A DNA stretch of 64,000 nt, taken from positions 1,585,501-1,649,500 of the forward strand of contig NC_008260.1 in assembly GCF_000009365.1 (NCBI RefSeq). The letters run 5' to 3'. Below the pieces are notes generated by a model. It was not told the DNA's origin. It did no database searches and worked only from the letters and a program-made list of their open reading frames with translations. A program made the translations under genes and the position numbers. Source of the stretch: Alcanivorax borkumensis SK2. Its GTDB lineage: Bacteria; Pseudomonadota; Gammaproteobacteria; Pseudomonadales; Alcanivoracaceae. This document shows positions 34,696 through 44,371 of this stretch, in pieces (the stretch's first letter is position 1; each line of letters starts with the position of its first letter).

Positions 34696-35467
34696 TGATT
34701 TCCCGGAATAACGCCCGATATTCTTCGGTAAGCTTATGGCGTGGCTGCATGTTCACTAATGGCGTAGCTTGCTCGTGGGATTCGCGCATCACCACACTAC
34801 TCGATAGCTTGTTAGTGAGGATCGGCAAGCCTTCTTCTTCAAGTGATGCGACCAACTCTTGGGGCAAGCGGGCGCGGGGCTGATATTGATTGACCACGAT
34901 TCCCTCTACCTGAAGTTCGTCATTATGGTCTTCACGCGCTTCCTGAATATTTTCCAGCAAGGTGTACAGGGCTTTACGAGAAAAAGCATCGCAATCGAAC
35001 GGAATCAACACCCTGTCCACAGCAATCAGCGAAGAAAGAGTATAGAAGTTATAGGCTGGCGGCGTATCGACAAAAATCTCGTCATAATCTTTTGACAAGG
35101 TCTTCAGCAAGCCGCGCAATTTATAGATTTTGTGCTTGGATTCGAGCATGTGCTCGATTTCTCCCAGCTCACCATCCGAGGGCAGCACAAACAGATTCTC
35201 GAACGGGGTAGCGTGTACGTAATCGCGAGGATCTTTTTCTTTTAGGCGAAACGACAGGGTTTGCGCAAAGAAGGTGCCGATATTGGGTTTCGGACCATGA
35301 CCATCGCTGTACGCTTCCATGCCCAATAAATATTGGCTGGCGTTGCACTGTGGATCCAGATCGACAACTAGGGTGCGCTTGCCTTCCGACGCGCTGATGG
35401 CGGCAAGGTTGACGGTAATGCTGGATTTCCCCACGCCCCCTTTCTGATTGAACACCACTCTACGCAT
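34685..35467 (-). CDS. Orphan ParA-family ATPase
   Basis: A 260-residue ParA/MinD-type ATPase. The deviant Walker A is NQKGGVGKSS (7-16), Walker A' TLVVDLDPQCNAS (about 32-44) and Walker B DEIFVDTPPAYNF. Such proteins dimerise on DNA or membrane with ATP and position cargo. No ParB, parS or replication gene is present, so this is a chromosomal orphan and not a plasmid partition locus. It is followed by DUF1232 with an 11-bp overlap. About 110 bp upstream of the start is a perfect palindrome that could be an operator. Confidence 0.85.
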   Translation of the reverse strand: MRRVVFNQKGGVGKSSITVNLAAISASEGKRTLVVDLDPQCNASQYLLGMEAYSDGHGPKPNIGTFFAQTLSFRLKEKDPRDYVHATPFENLFVLPSDGELGEIEHMLESKHKIYKLRGLLKTLSKDYDEIFVDTPPAYNFYTLSSLIAVDRVLIPFDCDAFSRKALYTLLENIQEAREDHNDELQVEGIVVNQYQPRARLPQELVASLEEEGLPILTNKLSSSVVMRESHEQATPLVNMQPRHKLTEEYRALFREISAS

Positions 35468-35572
35468 TCCTTGTTCTCCTTAAACAGCAGGTATCGGCGT
35501 TGTCGAATCATACACAGCCAGCAAAGCCACTCACAGTACCAAAGTGACCGCTTTACACTGCGGCGAAGACTG

Positions 35573-35589
35573 TCCACAGAAACTGTGGA
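35573..35589. promoter_or_regulatory. Palindrome overlapping a DnaA-box-like site
   Basis: Perfect inverted repeat TCCACAG-AAA-CTGTGGA. The right half continues TGTGGATAA, the reverse complement of the E. coli DnaA box TTATCCACA. It is 106-122 bp upstream of parA. Whether it binds DnaA, ParA-partner or another factor is unknown. Confidence 0.5.
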
Positions 35590-35924
35590 TAACTTGGTTA
35601 ATAACCATTGGGCGGAACTCGCAAACCGTTATCACCCACGCGCAAGTTACAGTTCGATTAAAAAACACTCAAAACAAACGTGACTACACCCCACACGACA
35701 AATGTATTTGCTTTGCCTCACCGGGTGCCATGAATATCGTTAACAGTAAACACGATATTCCACCTCGATGCTCTCGTTGCTTTAAAGGCTGAAGGCTCGC
35801 TCTCATTTCAGTCAGAACGATTCAGCCTCGAACGTCACAGACACAAGGCGCCCCCTATATCCGACTCCCCTATGGGGCGAAATGCATAAATACATCGGTC
35901 TGAACTTTTTACTGACATGCGACT

Positions 35925-35963
35925 AAAAGCCGGTATTGCTTAGCTATCGCTATTCGATACCGG
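35925..35963 (-). terminator. Terminator-like hairpin after glutathione reductase
   Basis: Inverted repeat CCGGTAT/ATACCGG (35930-35936 with 35957-35963) with an inner TATCG/CGATA pair, followed on the minus strand by CTTTTA. It is about 125 bp after the gor stop. Confidence 0.5.
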
Positions 35964-36087
35964 ATGGCCATCAGCGGCCGGGGAAACCAGCAACGTGCCA
36001 GTAGCCACCGACGGCATTCCAATAGCGCTGACACGCCGTTGAATAATCACCCTGGGTTTTCGTAGATTGAGCTAGCGGCGTCACTAG

Positions 36088-37452
36088 TCAGGCCGTAATA
36101 CGCACGCCCTGGCGTAAAGTCACCAACTCCTCAGCGGCAGTGGGGTGAATTCCCACGGTGGCATCAAAATCCGCCTTAGTGGCTCCCATCTTAATGGCCA
36201 CAGCAAAGCCCTGGGTAATTTCTGCAGAGTCTTCGCCGGCCATATGCAGGCCAAGTACCTTGTCGGTCGTATCGTCCACAATCAACTTGATCAGTGAGCG
36301 TGCGTGTTTGTCACCCAGCGTGTACCGCATGGGCCGGAACGCACTCTTGTAGACGCGCACCGCAGGCACCTGGGCCAACGCTTGCTCCTGCGTCATGCCC
36401 ACCGTACCGATATTCGGGTGACTGAACACGGCGGTGGCAATATTATGGTAATCCATGGTCGCTTCCGGCTTTTGTTGCCCATAAAGTTGAGCGGCCAGCC
36501 ACATGCCTTCCGCCAATGCCACCGGCGTCAACTGCACTCGATCAATGACATCACCAAGCGCATACAAGCCTGGCACACTGGTAGCAAAACCCTCATCTAC
36601 CTTGATGGCCCCGGCGTCAGTCATTGCCGGAGCAGCACCTTCGGCAAACAGATCATCCAGCTTGGGTATACGACCGGTGGCATAGAACACTTCATCAAAC
36701 ACCCCACGCTCACCATTTTTATAGGTAACGCGCTTCTCTCCCTCGCTGTTCTCAATGCTGGCGATGTCTGCATTGAACTTCAGCGTGACGCCCTGCTCTT
36801 CCATCTGCTCGGCAATAAAGCCGCGAATGTCGTCATCAAAACCGCGCAGGAACAGATCGCCACGGTAGACTTGAGTGACCTTACAGCCCAAGCCATGCAA
36901 GATGCCGGCAAATTCAGTGGCGATATAGCCCCCGCCCACCACGGCAACATGCTTGGGAAGTGTGTCGAGATAGAACAGATCATCGGAAATACGCACATGC
37001 TCACGGCCGGGAAAATCTGGAACGAAAGGCTTGCCACCCACGGCCACAACGATATGGCGAGCCGATAGCGTTATCTCACCGACTGAGACCTTGCCCTCAC
37101 CCAGCACTTGCCCGTGGCCTTCAAAAATCGTCACCCCAGCCTGGTTCAGAATGCGCTGATAAATACTGTTTAACCGGCTAATTTCCCGGCTTTTGTTGTC
37201 GCGTAATGTGGCCCAGTCAAAATCCCACCCTTTTACGCTATAGCCATAATCTTCCGCCAAGGCAAACTCCTGCGGAAAATGGCTACCGTAAGAGAACAAT
37301 TTTTTAGGGACGCATCCCACATTTACACAGGTCCCACCAAAGAAGCGTTCCTCAATAATAGCCACGTTAGCGCCATGGGATGCTGCCATCCGCGCTGCAC
37401 GCACGCCGCCTGAACCGGCACCAATTACAACAAGATCAAATTCTGTGGTCAC
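36088..37452 (-). CDS. gor: Glutathione reductase
   Basis: A 454-residue class I pyridine nucleotide-disulphide oxidoreductase. FAD motif is VVIGAGSGGVRAARMAA (8-24), the redox disulphide is C42VNVGC47, the NADPH motif is VAVVGGGYIATEFAG and the C-terminal GIHPTAAEE holds the catalytic His-Glu pair. This reduces GSSG to GSH with NADPH in the cytoplasm. It starts with GTG at 37452 behind a good AAGGAG. It is about the usual length (450 residues). It lies in the same direction as the glutamate-synthase-like gene 88 bp upstream; a shared transcript is possible. Confidence 0.93.
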   Translation of the reverse strand: MTTEFDLVVIGAGSGGVRAARMAASHGANVAIIEERFFGGTCVNVGCVPKKLFSYGSHFPQEFALAEDYGYSVKGWDFDWATLRDNKSREISRLNSIYQRILNQAGVTIFEGHGQVLGEGKVSVGEITLSARHIVVAVGGKPFVPDFPGREHVRISDDLFYLDTLPKHVAVVGGGYIATEFAGILHGLGCKVTQVYRGDLFLRGFDDDIRGFIAEQMEEQGVTLKFNADIASIENSEGEKRVTYKNGERGVFDEVFYATGRIPKLDDLFAEGAAPAMTDAGAIKVDEGFATSVPGLYALGDVIDRVQLTPVALAEGMWLAAQLYGQQKPEATMDYHNIATAVFSHPNIGTVGMTQEQALAQVPAVRVYKSAFRPMRYTLGDKHARSLIKLIVDDTTDKVLGLHMAGEDSAEITQGFAVAIKMGATKADFDATVGIHPTAAEELVTLRQGVRITA

Positions 37453-37540
37453 TGAATACTCCTTCGTGTTTTATTCATTGTGACAGCTGTCGCAATCAGC
37501 ACCAACGCAACCGCTTGATCTCTCTTATAGCCACGGGCAA

Positions 37541-39115
37541 TTACGGGCCGGTGCCGATGCCCTGCCAACGCATAAAAGGCTGCTTTTCACTGGGCCGCCC
37601 TTCACGCAGATAAATGCCAGGTTCGACCGGCGGCCACAAACGGTCCAACGGGATGGATTCACCGTTACTGCTGAGCATACGCGCATGATAGCGGCGTAAC
37701 TCGCGTGGTTCGGTGACGCCACAGGAGTGAGCAATGGTTTCCACTTCCTTAACCAGATTGTTATGGAAATGCGCCACGCGCAGGGATTTCTCTGCTGGTA
37801 TCAGACCTCTCTGTAGCCGTGGATTATGCGTTGTGACACCGGTGGGGCAAGTATTACGGTTGCACTGGAGCGCTTGAACACAGCCCAGCGCGAACATGTA
37901 ACCCCGAGCAGACACACAGAAATCCGCCCCTACGGCTATCGCCCAGGCCACCATGCTGGGAGTAATCAGTTTGCCTGAAGCAATAATACGAATACGATCC
38001 GTTAGCCCATAACCATCGCGCAAATCTACCAGCAACGGTAAGGATTCAGCTAAGTACAACCCTACGTCATCCATCAAGGACATAGGTGCCGCGCCAGTGC
38101 CGCCATCGCCACTATCAATGGTGATAAAATCAGGGGCAGATTCCATCCCCCGCTCATGAATGGCCAGAAACAAGTCTTCCACCCATGACCAGGCGCCAAG
38201 CACACACTTTATACCCGTAGGCTTGCCGCTGACTTTGCGCACATGGGCAATCAAATCCAGCAAATCATCCGCGCTGTTCACCCCCGGCTGACCATTGGGG
38301 CTGATAGAAGCCTGCCCGGCAGGAATGCCACGGATAGCGGCAATCTCTTGGGTCACTTTATCGGCGGGCAAAATGCCCCCCTTACCGGGCTTGGCACCTT
38401 GGCTGAGTTTGATCTCAATCATTTTCACCTGTTGCCGAGCGGCAATGGCAGCTAAGCGCTCGTCATCCAGCTTTCCGTCAGCATCTCGTACACCATAACG
38501 GGCGGTGCCAACCTGAAAAACCACATCACAACCGCCTTCTAGATGATAGGGGGATAATCCGCCCTCCCCTGTATTCATCCAGCAATGAGCAATGGCGGCC
38601 CCATGAGACAATGCCTGCACCGCTGGGCGCGACAAGGCACCAAAGCTCATCCCTGACACATTAAAGAAACTGGGCGCCGCATAGGGTTGGTCGCAGTGGG
38701 GGCCAATCATCAGCGGCAGGGTTTTAGCGGCGTTTTTTTCCAACGTCGGATATGGACAATTCATAAAAATGACTCGCCCAGCACCAATTTGCTTAGTAGA
38801 GCCAAACGCCATGGTATTACTCAAGTCTTTTGAGGCCCGATATACCCAGGTACGTTGCGCCCGGTTGAAAGGTAGCTCCTCGCGATCCATCGCGAAAAAG
38901 TACTGACGGAAAAATTCGCCAAGAGTCTCAAAAAAATAGCGAAAACGCCCTATGAGCGGATAATTTCTGCGAATGGCGTGACGTTTTTGAAAGAACCGGT
39001 CCTGCAACCAAAACCCTGCTGCAACCAATATAACCAACAAGGTGAGGAGCAAAAAAATCAGCTCCAGCCAGGCGATGGCGTTGTTCATCCACGGTTCCAG
39101 ATACTCAGGAAACAT
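37541..39115 (-). CDS. Membrane-anchored FMN-binding glutamate-synthase-domain protein
   Basis: A 524-residue protein. An N-terminal transmembrane helix (about 15-37, LELIFLLLTLLVILVAAGFW) precedes a large GltB-like FMN-barrel domain, with SGMSFGALSRPAVQALSHGA, the TGEGGLSPYH turn and IDSGDGGTGAAPMSLMDD, then a Cys-rich end (CVQALQCNRNTCPTG) that matches the 3Fe-4S loop of glutamate synthase. The amidotransferase and NADPH parts of true GOGAT are absent, so it is not a stand-alone glutamate synthase. The electron donor and the real reaction are unknown. An archaeal-type GltB or a redox oxidoreductase is the alternative. Confidence 0.82.
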   Translation of the reverse strand: MFPEYLEPWMNNAIAWLELIFLLLTLLVILVAAGFWLQDRFFQKRHAIRRNYPLIGRFRYFFETLGEFFRQYFFAMDREELPFNRAQRTWVYRASKDLSNTMAFGSTKQIGAGRVIFMNCPYPTLEKNAAKTLPLMIGPHCDQPYAAPSFFNVSGMSFGALSRPAVQALSHGAAIAHCWMNTGEGGLSPYHLEGGCDVVFQVGTARYGVRDADGKLDDERLAAIAARQQVKMIEIKLSQGAKPGKGGILPADKVTQEIAAIRGIPAGQASISPNGQPGVNSADDLLDLIAHVRKVSGKPTGIKCVLGAWSWVEDLFLAIHERGMESAPDFITIDSGDGGTGAAPMSLMDDVGLYLAESLPLLVDLRDGYGLTDRIRIIASGKLITPSMVAWAIAVGADFCVSARGYMFALGCVQALQCNRNTCPTGVTTHNPRLQRGLIPAEKSLRVAHFHNNLVKEVETIAHSCGVTEPRELRRYHARMLSSNGESIPLDRLWPPVEPGIYLREGRPSEKQPFMRWQGIGTGP

Positions 39116-39381
39116 TTGCTCTCCTTGTCAGCAAGACGGCGCCGGCACAGAACTGTGCGTTGACGCACTTGGGACACAACCAGCCAATAGTATGATGCCC
39201 GCCCAGAATTTTGCTACGTTTAGCGGCCAGTGCGGTCAATTCGTCTGATGCTGGCCAGAAAGAAAAAAGAATGACGTTATCATGGGGTAACGTTAAGACG
39301 GATAGATAGAAAACAAAAAATAACGGTGTTCGTGGTGCCCTTCAAGCATTCCGACGCACCTGAAAAGGGGGACAGGCTTCA

Positions 39382-40032
39382 ATGCGGGTTTTATCCATTA
39401 AATCTTGGCTGCCTGGGGCCCTATTGGCAGGCGGCATAATCGCCAGCGACGGTGCGCTTGCCGACAGTATCTATAAATACCGCGCCGCGGATGGCACGAT
39501 TCTGTTCACTGACCAGGCTCAGGGACAGGTCGGCCCGCAATACACCTTCCTATCGGTGCGTAAAGGCTGGAGCGATATCCCGCGTGTACTCTCCAATGCC
39601 CAGCGTGACCAGTACGACACCCTGATCACCCAAGCAGCCACTCGCTTTCGCGTAGAACCAGCACTGGTCAAGGCGGTTATCCATGCAGAGTCACTATTCA
39701 ACCGCAATGCCATTTCTCGGGTTGGCGCTCAAGGCCTTATGCAACTGATGCCAGAAACCGCCGCTTATTTGAAGGTCAACAACCCCTTTGACCCCAGGGC
39801 TAATATTGCCGGCGGCACCCAATTCATTGCTTACCTAAAAGGCAAGTTTTCCGAGCTCGATCACATCCTGGCCGCCTACAACGCCGGTGAAGGCAATGTG
39901 CGACGCTATGGTGGCATTCCGCCGTTCAAGGAAACCCAAGCCTACGTGAAGAAAGTGAAGCAGTTGCGCCTGCGCTATGCCCACCAGTTCGTGGCCCAGC
40001 AGGGGGACGAAACGGTGTTTGCATCTCGATAG
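39382..40032 (+). CDS. Lytic transglycosylase (SLT) with DUF4124-like N-terminus
   Basis: A 216-residue exported enzyme. A signal peptide (1-27, cut after ALA) leads to a short DUF4124-like segment (SIYKYRAADGTILFTDQ), then a Slt-type lysozyme domain. Catalytic Glu103 is in IHAESLFN, with GAQGLMQLMPETA and AYNAGEGNVRRYGG farther on. It should cleave peptidoglycan glycan strands to 1,6-anhydro products in the periplasm. The domain order is common in Pseudomonas relatives. It is a single gene; a palindrome about 90 bp upstream may be regulatory. Confidence 0.88.
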   Translation: MRVLSIKSWLPGALLAGGIIASDGALADSIYKYRAADGTILFTDQAQGQVGPQYTFLSVRKGWSDIPRVLSNAQRDQYDTLITQAATRFRVEPALVKAVIHAESLFNRNAISRVGAQGLMQLMPETAAYLKVNNPFDPRANIAGGTQFIAYLKGKFSELDHILAAYNAGEGNVRRYGGIPPFKETQAYVKKVKQLRLRYAHQFVAQQGDETVFASR

Positions 40033-40209
40033 GCGGCCTGGCCATCGCAATGTCTCAAGCACGATTTTTGGCTAACAGCCCCCCCTTGCTCGATTACGCC
40101 TTTCAGGCTAATCCGACCATACAAAATGCAACAGACCTGAGTTTAATTATTACGACGTAGGCCTGATTAATCTAAAAATCGACAAATCATACAGCCACGG
40201 GAACGCCAC

Positions 40210-40506
40210 TTAGACCTCTACCCCTAACCACTGCCCATCGTAATCAATTCGAAATGATTCCAGTTGATAGGCCGCCGTCTCACACTTGCCACTGCGCAGA
40301 GAAAACGTCAGCCCGTGTCCTGGGCAACGCAACTGTTCATTTATCACCGTACAACGATCCAGAGGAAAATCCGCGTGGGGGCAACGTCGCTGCATTAACC
40401 AGGTTCGCCCGTCCTCATGAATCAACAGCAGCTCTTTACGGCCCAGCTTCACTGGCATTCGCAAACCATCATAAAGATCTATTATTTTGATCAATCGATG
40501 AAACAT
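40210..40506 (-). CDS. Rieske [2Fe-2S] ferredoxin-like protein
   Basis: A 98-residue soluble Rieske protein. Ligands match C42-X-H44 (RCPHADFPLD) and C61-X2-H64 (RCPGHGLTF), with 16 residues between His44 and Cys61. This is the stand-alone ferredoxin form used for electron transfer to oxygenases or as part of nitrite-reductase-type small subunits; the partner is not encoded next to it. The start has a short AT-rich leader. Role unknown. Confidence 0.85.
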   Translation of the reverse strand: MFHRLIKIIDLYDGLRMPVKLGRKELLLIHEDGRTWLMQRRCPHADFPLDRCTVINEQLRCPGHGLTFSLRSGKCETAAYQLESFRIDYDGQWLGVEV

Positions 40507-40593
40507 CGGCCCCTCTCAACACACAGAATTAAACCCCTACGCGGTGTCAGCGTGGCTGCGGCAAAACACCCAACGCTCAGCAACCCACAACGT

Positions 40594-40620
40594 AAAAAGC
40601 CCGCTTTCGCGGGCTTTTTA
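40594..40620. terminator. Strong bidirectional intrinsic terminator
   Basis: AAAAAGCCCGC-TTTC-GCGGGCTTTTT: an 11-bp stem with tetraloop and A/T runs on both sides. It ends the ppsA transcript on the minus strand (36 bp after the stop). Confidence 0.93.
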
Positions 40621-40655
40621 CTGTGCTGCGTCATGGCCAGCCGGTCAAGCAGGCA

Positions 40656-43028
40656 TTAGTTACCGTGCTTCTCGGCCAAATAGAACCAAGTATCCAGTAC
40701 CGAATCCGGGTTAAGGGATACAGACGAGATGCCCTGCTCCATCAACCATTTGGCCAGATCCGGATGATCTGACGGCCCCTGGCCGCAAATACCAATGTAC
40801 TTGCCCTGCTCATTACAGGCATCAATGGCCATCTTCAGCAGCTTCTTGACCGCCGGATCGCGCTCATCAAACAAATGGCTAACAATGCCGGAGTCACGAT
40901 CCAGCCCCAGAGTTAGCTGCGTGAGATCGTTTGAACCTATGGAGAAGCCATCGAAGTGCTGGAGGAACTCATCAGCCAACAAGGCGTTGGTCGGCAACTC
41001 GCACATCATAATGACGCGCAAGCCATTTTCACCGCGCTTAAGGCCATTTTGACCAAGCAAGTCGATAACCTGCTCCGCTTCGCCCACTGTACGCACGAAT
41101 GGCACCATGAGTTCCACATTGGTAAAGCCCATTTCATCACGGACTTTCTTCATGGCCCGGCATTCAAGCTCGAAACAATCGCGGAAGTTTTCGCTGATGT
41201 AACGGCTAGCGCCGCGGAAGCCTAGCATCGGGTTCTCTTCTTCAGGCTCGTACAGCTTGCCGCCGATCAGGTTCGCGTATTCATTGGACTTGAAGTCCGA
41301 CAGACGCACGATCACCTTCTCCGGGTGGAAAGCCGCTGCCAGCGTAGACACGCCCTCAACCAATTTTTCCACATAGAAATCTACCGGATCACCGTAACCC
41401 GCAGTGCGTTTGTCGACGTTTTGCTTAACATCGTTGGGCATGGAATCGTAATTCAGCAACGCTTTCGGGTGCACACCGATCATGCGGTTGATAATGAATT
41501 CAAGACGAGCAAGGCCCACACCCTGGTTCGGTAAACCAGCGAAATCAAAGGCACGATCCGGATTGCCCACGTTCATCATGATCTTGAACGGTAATGAGGG
41601 CATAGATTCGATGGAGTTTCGCTGAATATCAAACGCCAGCTGGCCTTCATAAATCTTGCCGGTATCCCCTTCTGCACAGGAGGCTGTTACTTCCTGGCCA
41701 TCTTTTAGAAGCTCGGTAGCATCGCCACAACCCACGATGGCCGGCACACCCAGTTCACGGGCGATAATCGCCGCGTGGCAAGTACGCCCACCACGGTTGG
41801 TAATAATAGCCGCAGCGCGCTTCATCACCGGTTCCCAATCCGGGTCGGTCATATCGGTTACCAGCACATCGCCAGGCTGGACCTTATCCATTTCCTTGAT
41901 GCTGGTAACAATGCGCACTTTACCCGCGCCGATGCGCTGGCCAATGGAGCGCCCTTCAACCAGCACTTTACCGGTCTGCTTAAGCAGGTAGCGTTCCATA
42001 ACGTTCACATCGGAACGGCTTTTCACGGTTTCCGGACGCGCCTGAACGATATACAGCTTGCCATCGTCGCCATCCAGCGCCCATTCGATATCCATGGGCA
42101 TGCCGTAGTGTTTTTCGATTTCGATCGCCTGGCGGGACAAATCCTCGATTTGTTCATCAGTCAGGCAATAGCGGATGCGATCGTCTTTGTCCACATCCAC
42201 GATTTTAACGGACTTGCCCGCGCTGCCTTCGGCACCGTAAATCATTTTCTGCATCTTGCTGCCCAAATTGCGGCGTAGCACAGCAGGTTTTTTGTTCAGC
42301 AAGGTTTTCTTGTGAACGTAGAATTCGTCCGGGTTAACCGCACCCTGCACGACCATTTCACCTAAGCCGTAGGACGCGGTAATGAACACTACATCCTTGA
42401 AGCCGGATTCGGTGTCCATGGAGAACATCACACCCGCAGCGCCCGTTTCGGAACGCACCATGCGCTGCACACCGGCAGACAGAGCAACGAGCTTATGATC
42501 AAAACCCTGGTGAACGCGGTAGCTGATGGCGCGGTCGTTAAACAATGAGGCGAAAACCTCTTTAACCGCAATCATGACGCTGTCTACGCCACGAATATTC
42601 AAGAAGGTTTCCTGCTGGCCGGCAAAAGACGCATCGGGCAGATCTTCCGCGGTCGCTGAAGAGCGCACGGCCACTGGCAGGTCTGCGTTGCCTTCGCCAA
42701 TCTGGGCGTACGCATCACGAATCGCCTTGTCCAGCTCAGGCTGGAACGGAGCATCAACTACCCACTGGCGGATCTCTTCACCCGTCTTTGCCAGTGCGAC
42801 CACGTCTTCAACGTCCAGCGCAGACAACGCTTCGTTGATTTTCTGGGTCAGGTTGTTGTGCTCAAGAAACTCACGGAAGGCTTCAGCGGTAGTGGCAAAG
42901 CCGCCTGGAACGGAGACACCCGCTGCCGACAGATTGCTGATCATTTCACCTAAGGATGCGTTCTTGCCACCTACGTGCTCAACGTCATCTTTTCCCAGGT
43001 CCTGAAACCAGACTACATATTCCGCCAA
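40656..43028 (-). CDS. ppsA: Phosphoenolpyruvate synthase
   Basis: A 790-residue PEP synthase (pyruvate, water dikinase). The N-terminal ATP-grasp part starts [20 protein letters not shown], the swivelling domain has the catalytic His in [21 protein letters not shown], and the C-terminal PEP-binding domain ends with [13 protein letters not shown]. It makes PEP from pyruvate with ATP, needed for gluconeogenesis on acetate or fatty acids, as in an alkane user. The start is a TTG at 43028 with GGAGACGACC before it; the protein begins at the usual place. The divergent ppsR encodes its regulator. A hairpin lies in the 5' leader. Confidence 0.95.
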   Translation of the reverse strand: MAEYVVWFQDLGKDDVEHVGGKNASLGEMISNLSAAGVSVPGGFATTAEAFREFLEHNNLTQKINEALSALDVEDVVALAKTGEEIRQWVVDAPFQPELDKAIRDAYAQIGEGNADLPVAVRSSATAEDLPDASFAGQQETFLNIRGVDSVMIAVKEVFASLFNDRAISYRVHQGFDHKLVALSAGVQRMVRSETGAAGVMFSMDTESGFKDVVFITASYGLGEMVVQGAVNPDEFYVHKKTLLNKKPAVLRRNLGSKMQKMIYGAEGSAGKSVKIVDVDKDDRIRYCLTDEQIEDLSRQAIEIEKHYGMPMDIEWALDGDDGKLYIVQARPETVKSRSDVNVMERYLLKQTGKVLVEGRSIGQRIGAGKVRIVTSIKEMDKVQPGDVLVTDMTDPDWEPVMKRAAAIITNRGGRTCHAAIIARELGVPAIVGCGDATELLKDGQEVTASCAEGDTGKIYEGQLAFDIQRNSIESMPSLPFKIMMNVGNPDRAFDFAGLPNQGVGLARLEFIINRMIGVHPKALLNYDSMPNDVKQNVDKRTAGYGDPVDFYVEKLVEGVSTLAAAFHPEKVIVRLSDFKSNEYANLIGGKLYEPEEENPMLGFRGASRYISENFRDCFELECRAMKKVRDEMGFTNVELMVPFVRTVGEAEQVIDLLGQNGLKRGENGLRVIMMCELPTNALLADEFLQHFDGFSIGSNDLTQLTLGLDRDSGIVSHLFDERDPAVKKLLKMAIDACNEQGKYIGICGQGPSDHPDLAKWLMEQGISSVSLNPDSVLDTWFYLAEKHGN

Positions 43029-43552
43029 GGTCGTCTCCTTTTACGTATTACCGGTTGGTTTGTTAGCCAAAGCAGGTCGGCACACCTTGTGCCGATAACG
43101 CCTGAATGCAGGCGCAGCACAAGGTGCCGGCTCAAATCGAGCGGACATTCTACTCAAAACCACGGCAGTTTGCCTGCCCCCTCTTTCAGATTTACACGGT
43201 ATTTGGGTAGGAGTTGGGTCAATACTCTGTCCAGACCATTGGCACACACCGTTACGGAGCGCTATCTCTTTGAAAATAAAGAAAACTATTGCTCTGCTAG
43301 AATTGTCAGGCAGCGAGTATGACTCGCGCCCTATCCAGACGACCCATGGCGACTTAGACGTCTGTCAAATCAGCCAACACTGTCAGATAGCACTGGCCGC
43401 ACGCCAACTCAGCGTCTAGACTGGATCCATTCAAAACAAAGACTTACCCTCTGCAGGAGCGGCGCTTAAGTCATGAACATCACACTTTCCACGACCAGCC
43501 CCTAACCGGGCAGAGGCGCTCCGCTCCTACGGTAAAAGAAACGGCAAACACA
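43029..43552. other. Divergent ppsA/ppsR control region
   Basis: About 520 bp. It holds the nested hairpin at 43078-43129 and a pair of inverted GC-rich motifs AGGAGCGG (43455-43462) and CCGCTCCT (43521-43528) near the ppsR start. A TAGAAT resembling a -10 box is present near 43295 without a well-spaced -35. No gene is evident. Confidence 0.5.
43078..43129. repeat. Nested hairpin in the ppsA leader
   Basis: Outer 10-bp inverted repeat CACCTTGTGC/GCACAAGGTG (43083-43092 with 43117-43126), inner 6-bp CGCCTG/CAGGCG (43099-43104 with 43109-43114) and a further CGGCA/TGCCG base outside the repeat with a small bulge. It lies about 50 bp upstream of the ppsA start on the minus strand. Could be an RNA leader structure or an operator. 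Confidence 0.6.
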
Positions 43553-44371
43553 ATGAAACGAACCGCTTTTTACCTTTCCGATGGTACCGGTATCACCGCA
43601 GAAACCTTGGGTCACAGCATGCTTAGCCAATTCGGCAGCATCGAATTTATTCAGGTGACTCTGCCTTTCGTCCAATCCGATGAGCAAACTCGTGAAGCGG
43701 TGGCTCGTATCAACAAAGCCGCAAAAGAAGATGGCGCTAAGCCAGTAGTGTTTTCCACGCTGGTAAACACTGATCACCGCGCCATACTGCACGGCTGTGA
43801 CGCCCTGATTCTCGACTTGTTTGGCGCCTTCCTACGGCCCCTTGAAGACGAGCTTGGGGTGCGTTCCAGTCACAAAATCAACCAAAGCCACGCCATTCGC
43901 GATGCAGAGTCTTATCGCATCCGCATTAACGCGGTGCATTTCGCCCTGGATAATGACGACGGTGCACGCACTCGGCATTATGACCAGGCCGACATCATCC
44001 TCATCGGCGTTTCGCGCTCCGGCAAAACCCCGACATGCCTTTACCTAGCGTTGCAATTCGGCCTGTTCACCGCCAACTACCCGCTCACCGAAGATGATTT
44101 CGACGACCTGCGCCTCCCCAAAGCTCTGATGGAGCACAAGCATAAACTGTTCGGCCTCACCATCGATGCCGACCGCCTGAGCGCCATCCGTAGCGAGCGC
44201 AAAGCCGGTAGCAAATATGCCTCTCCGCGTCAGTGTGATATGGAATTACGAGCACTGGAAGCCATGTACAACAAGCATAATATTCCCTATTTGGATGCAA
44301 CGGAGCTTTCGATCGAGGAAATTAGTACGCGGGTATTGGCGATGAAGGGGCTGAAGCGGCGGCTGCAGTAG
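43553..44371 (+). CDS. ppsR: PEP synthase regulatory kinase/phosphatase PpsR (DUF299)
   Basis: A 272-residue DUF299 protein. A P-loop GVSRSGKTP lies at 152-160, with SDGTGITAETLG at the N-terminus and ARTRHYDQADIILIG before the P-loop. It uses ADP to phosphorylate a Thr of PEP synthase next to the catalytic His and pyrophosphate-free phosphate to reverse it, switching PpsA off and on. Its divergent position to ppsA is classical. The 5' side carries GC-rich inverted motifs. Length is normal. Confidence 0.94.
   Translation: MKRTAFYLSDGTGITAETLGHSMLSQFGSIEFIQVTLPFVQSDEQTREAVARINKAAKEDGAKPVVFSTLVNTDHRAILHGCDALILDLFGAFLRPLEDELGVRSSHKINQSHAIRDAESYRIRINAVHFALDNDDGARTRHYDQADIILIGVSRSGKTPTCLYLALQFGLFTANYPLTEDDFDDLRLPKALMEHKHKLFGLTIDADRLSAIRSERKAGSKYASPRQCDMELRALEAMYNKHNIPYLDATELSIEEISTRVLAMKGLKRRLQ

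Larger units (their letters stand above)
35468..36087. other. 620-bp gap between parA and gor
   Basis: Holds the parA leader with the palindrome at 35573-35589 and the gor-side hairpin at 35925-35963. Apart from these I see no credible gene; the open frames here have no family signature. Confidence 0.5.

Noticed and set aside
34685..35467. Plasmid partition locus
   Set aside because: No ParB, parS or replication gene; the surroundings are ordinary chromosomal genes.
36304..37068. A 254-codon frame opposite gor
   Set aside because: Antisense to a well-marked glutathione reductase; a shadow of GC-biased codons.
37541..39115. True glutamate synthase large subunit
   Set aside because: Only one domain, no glutaminase N-terminus and no partner subunit.
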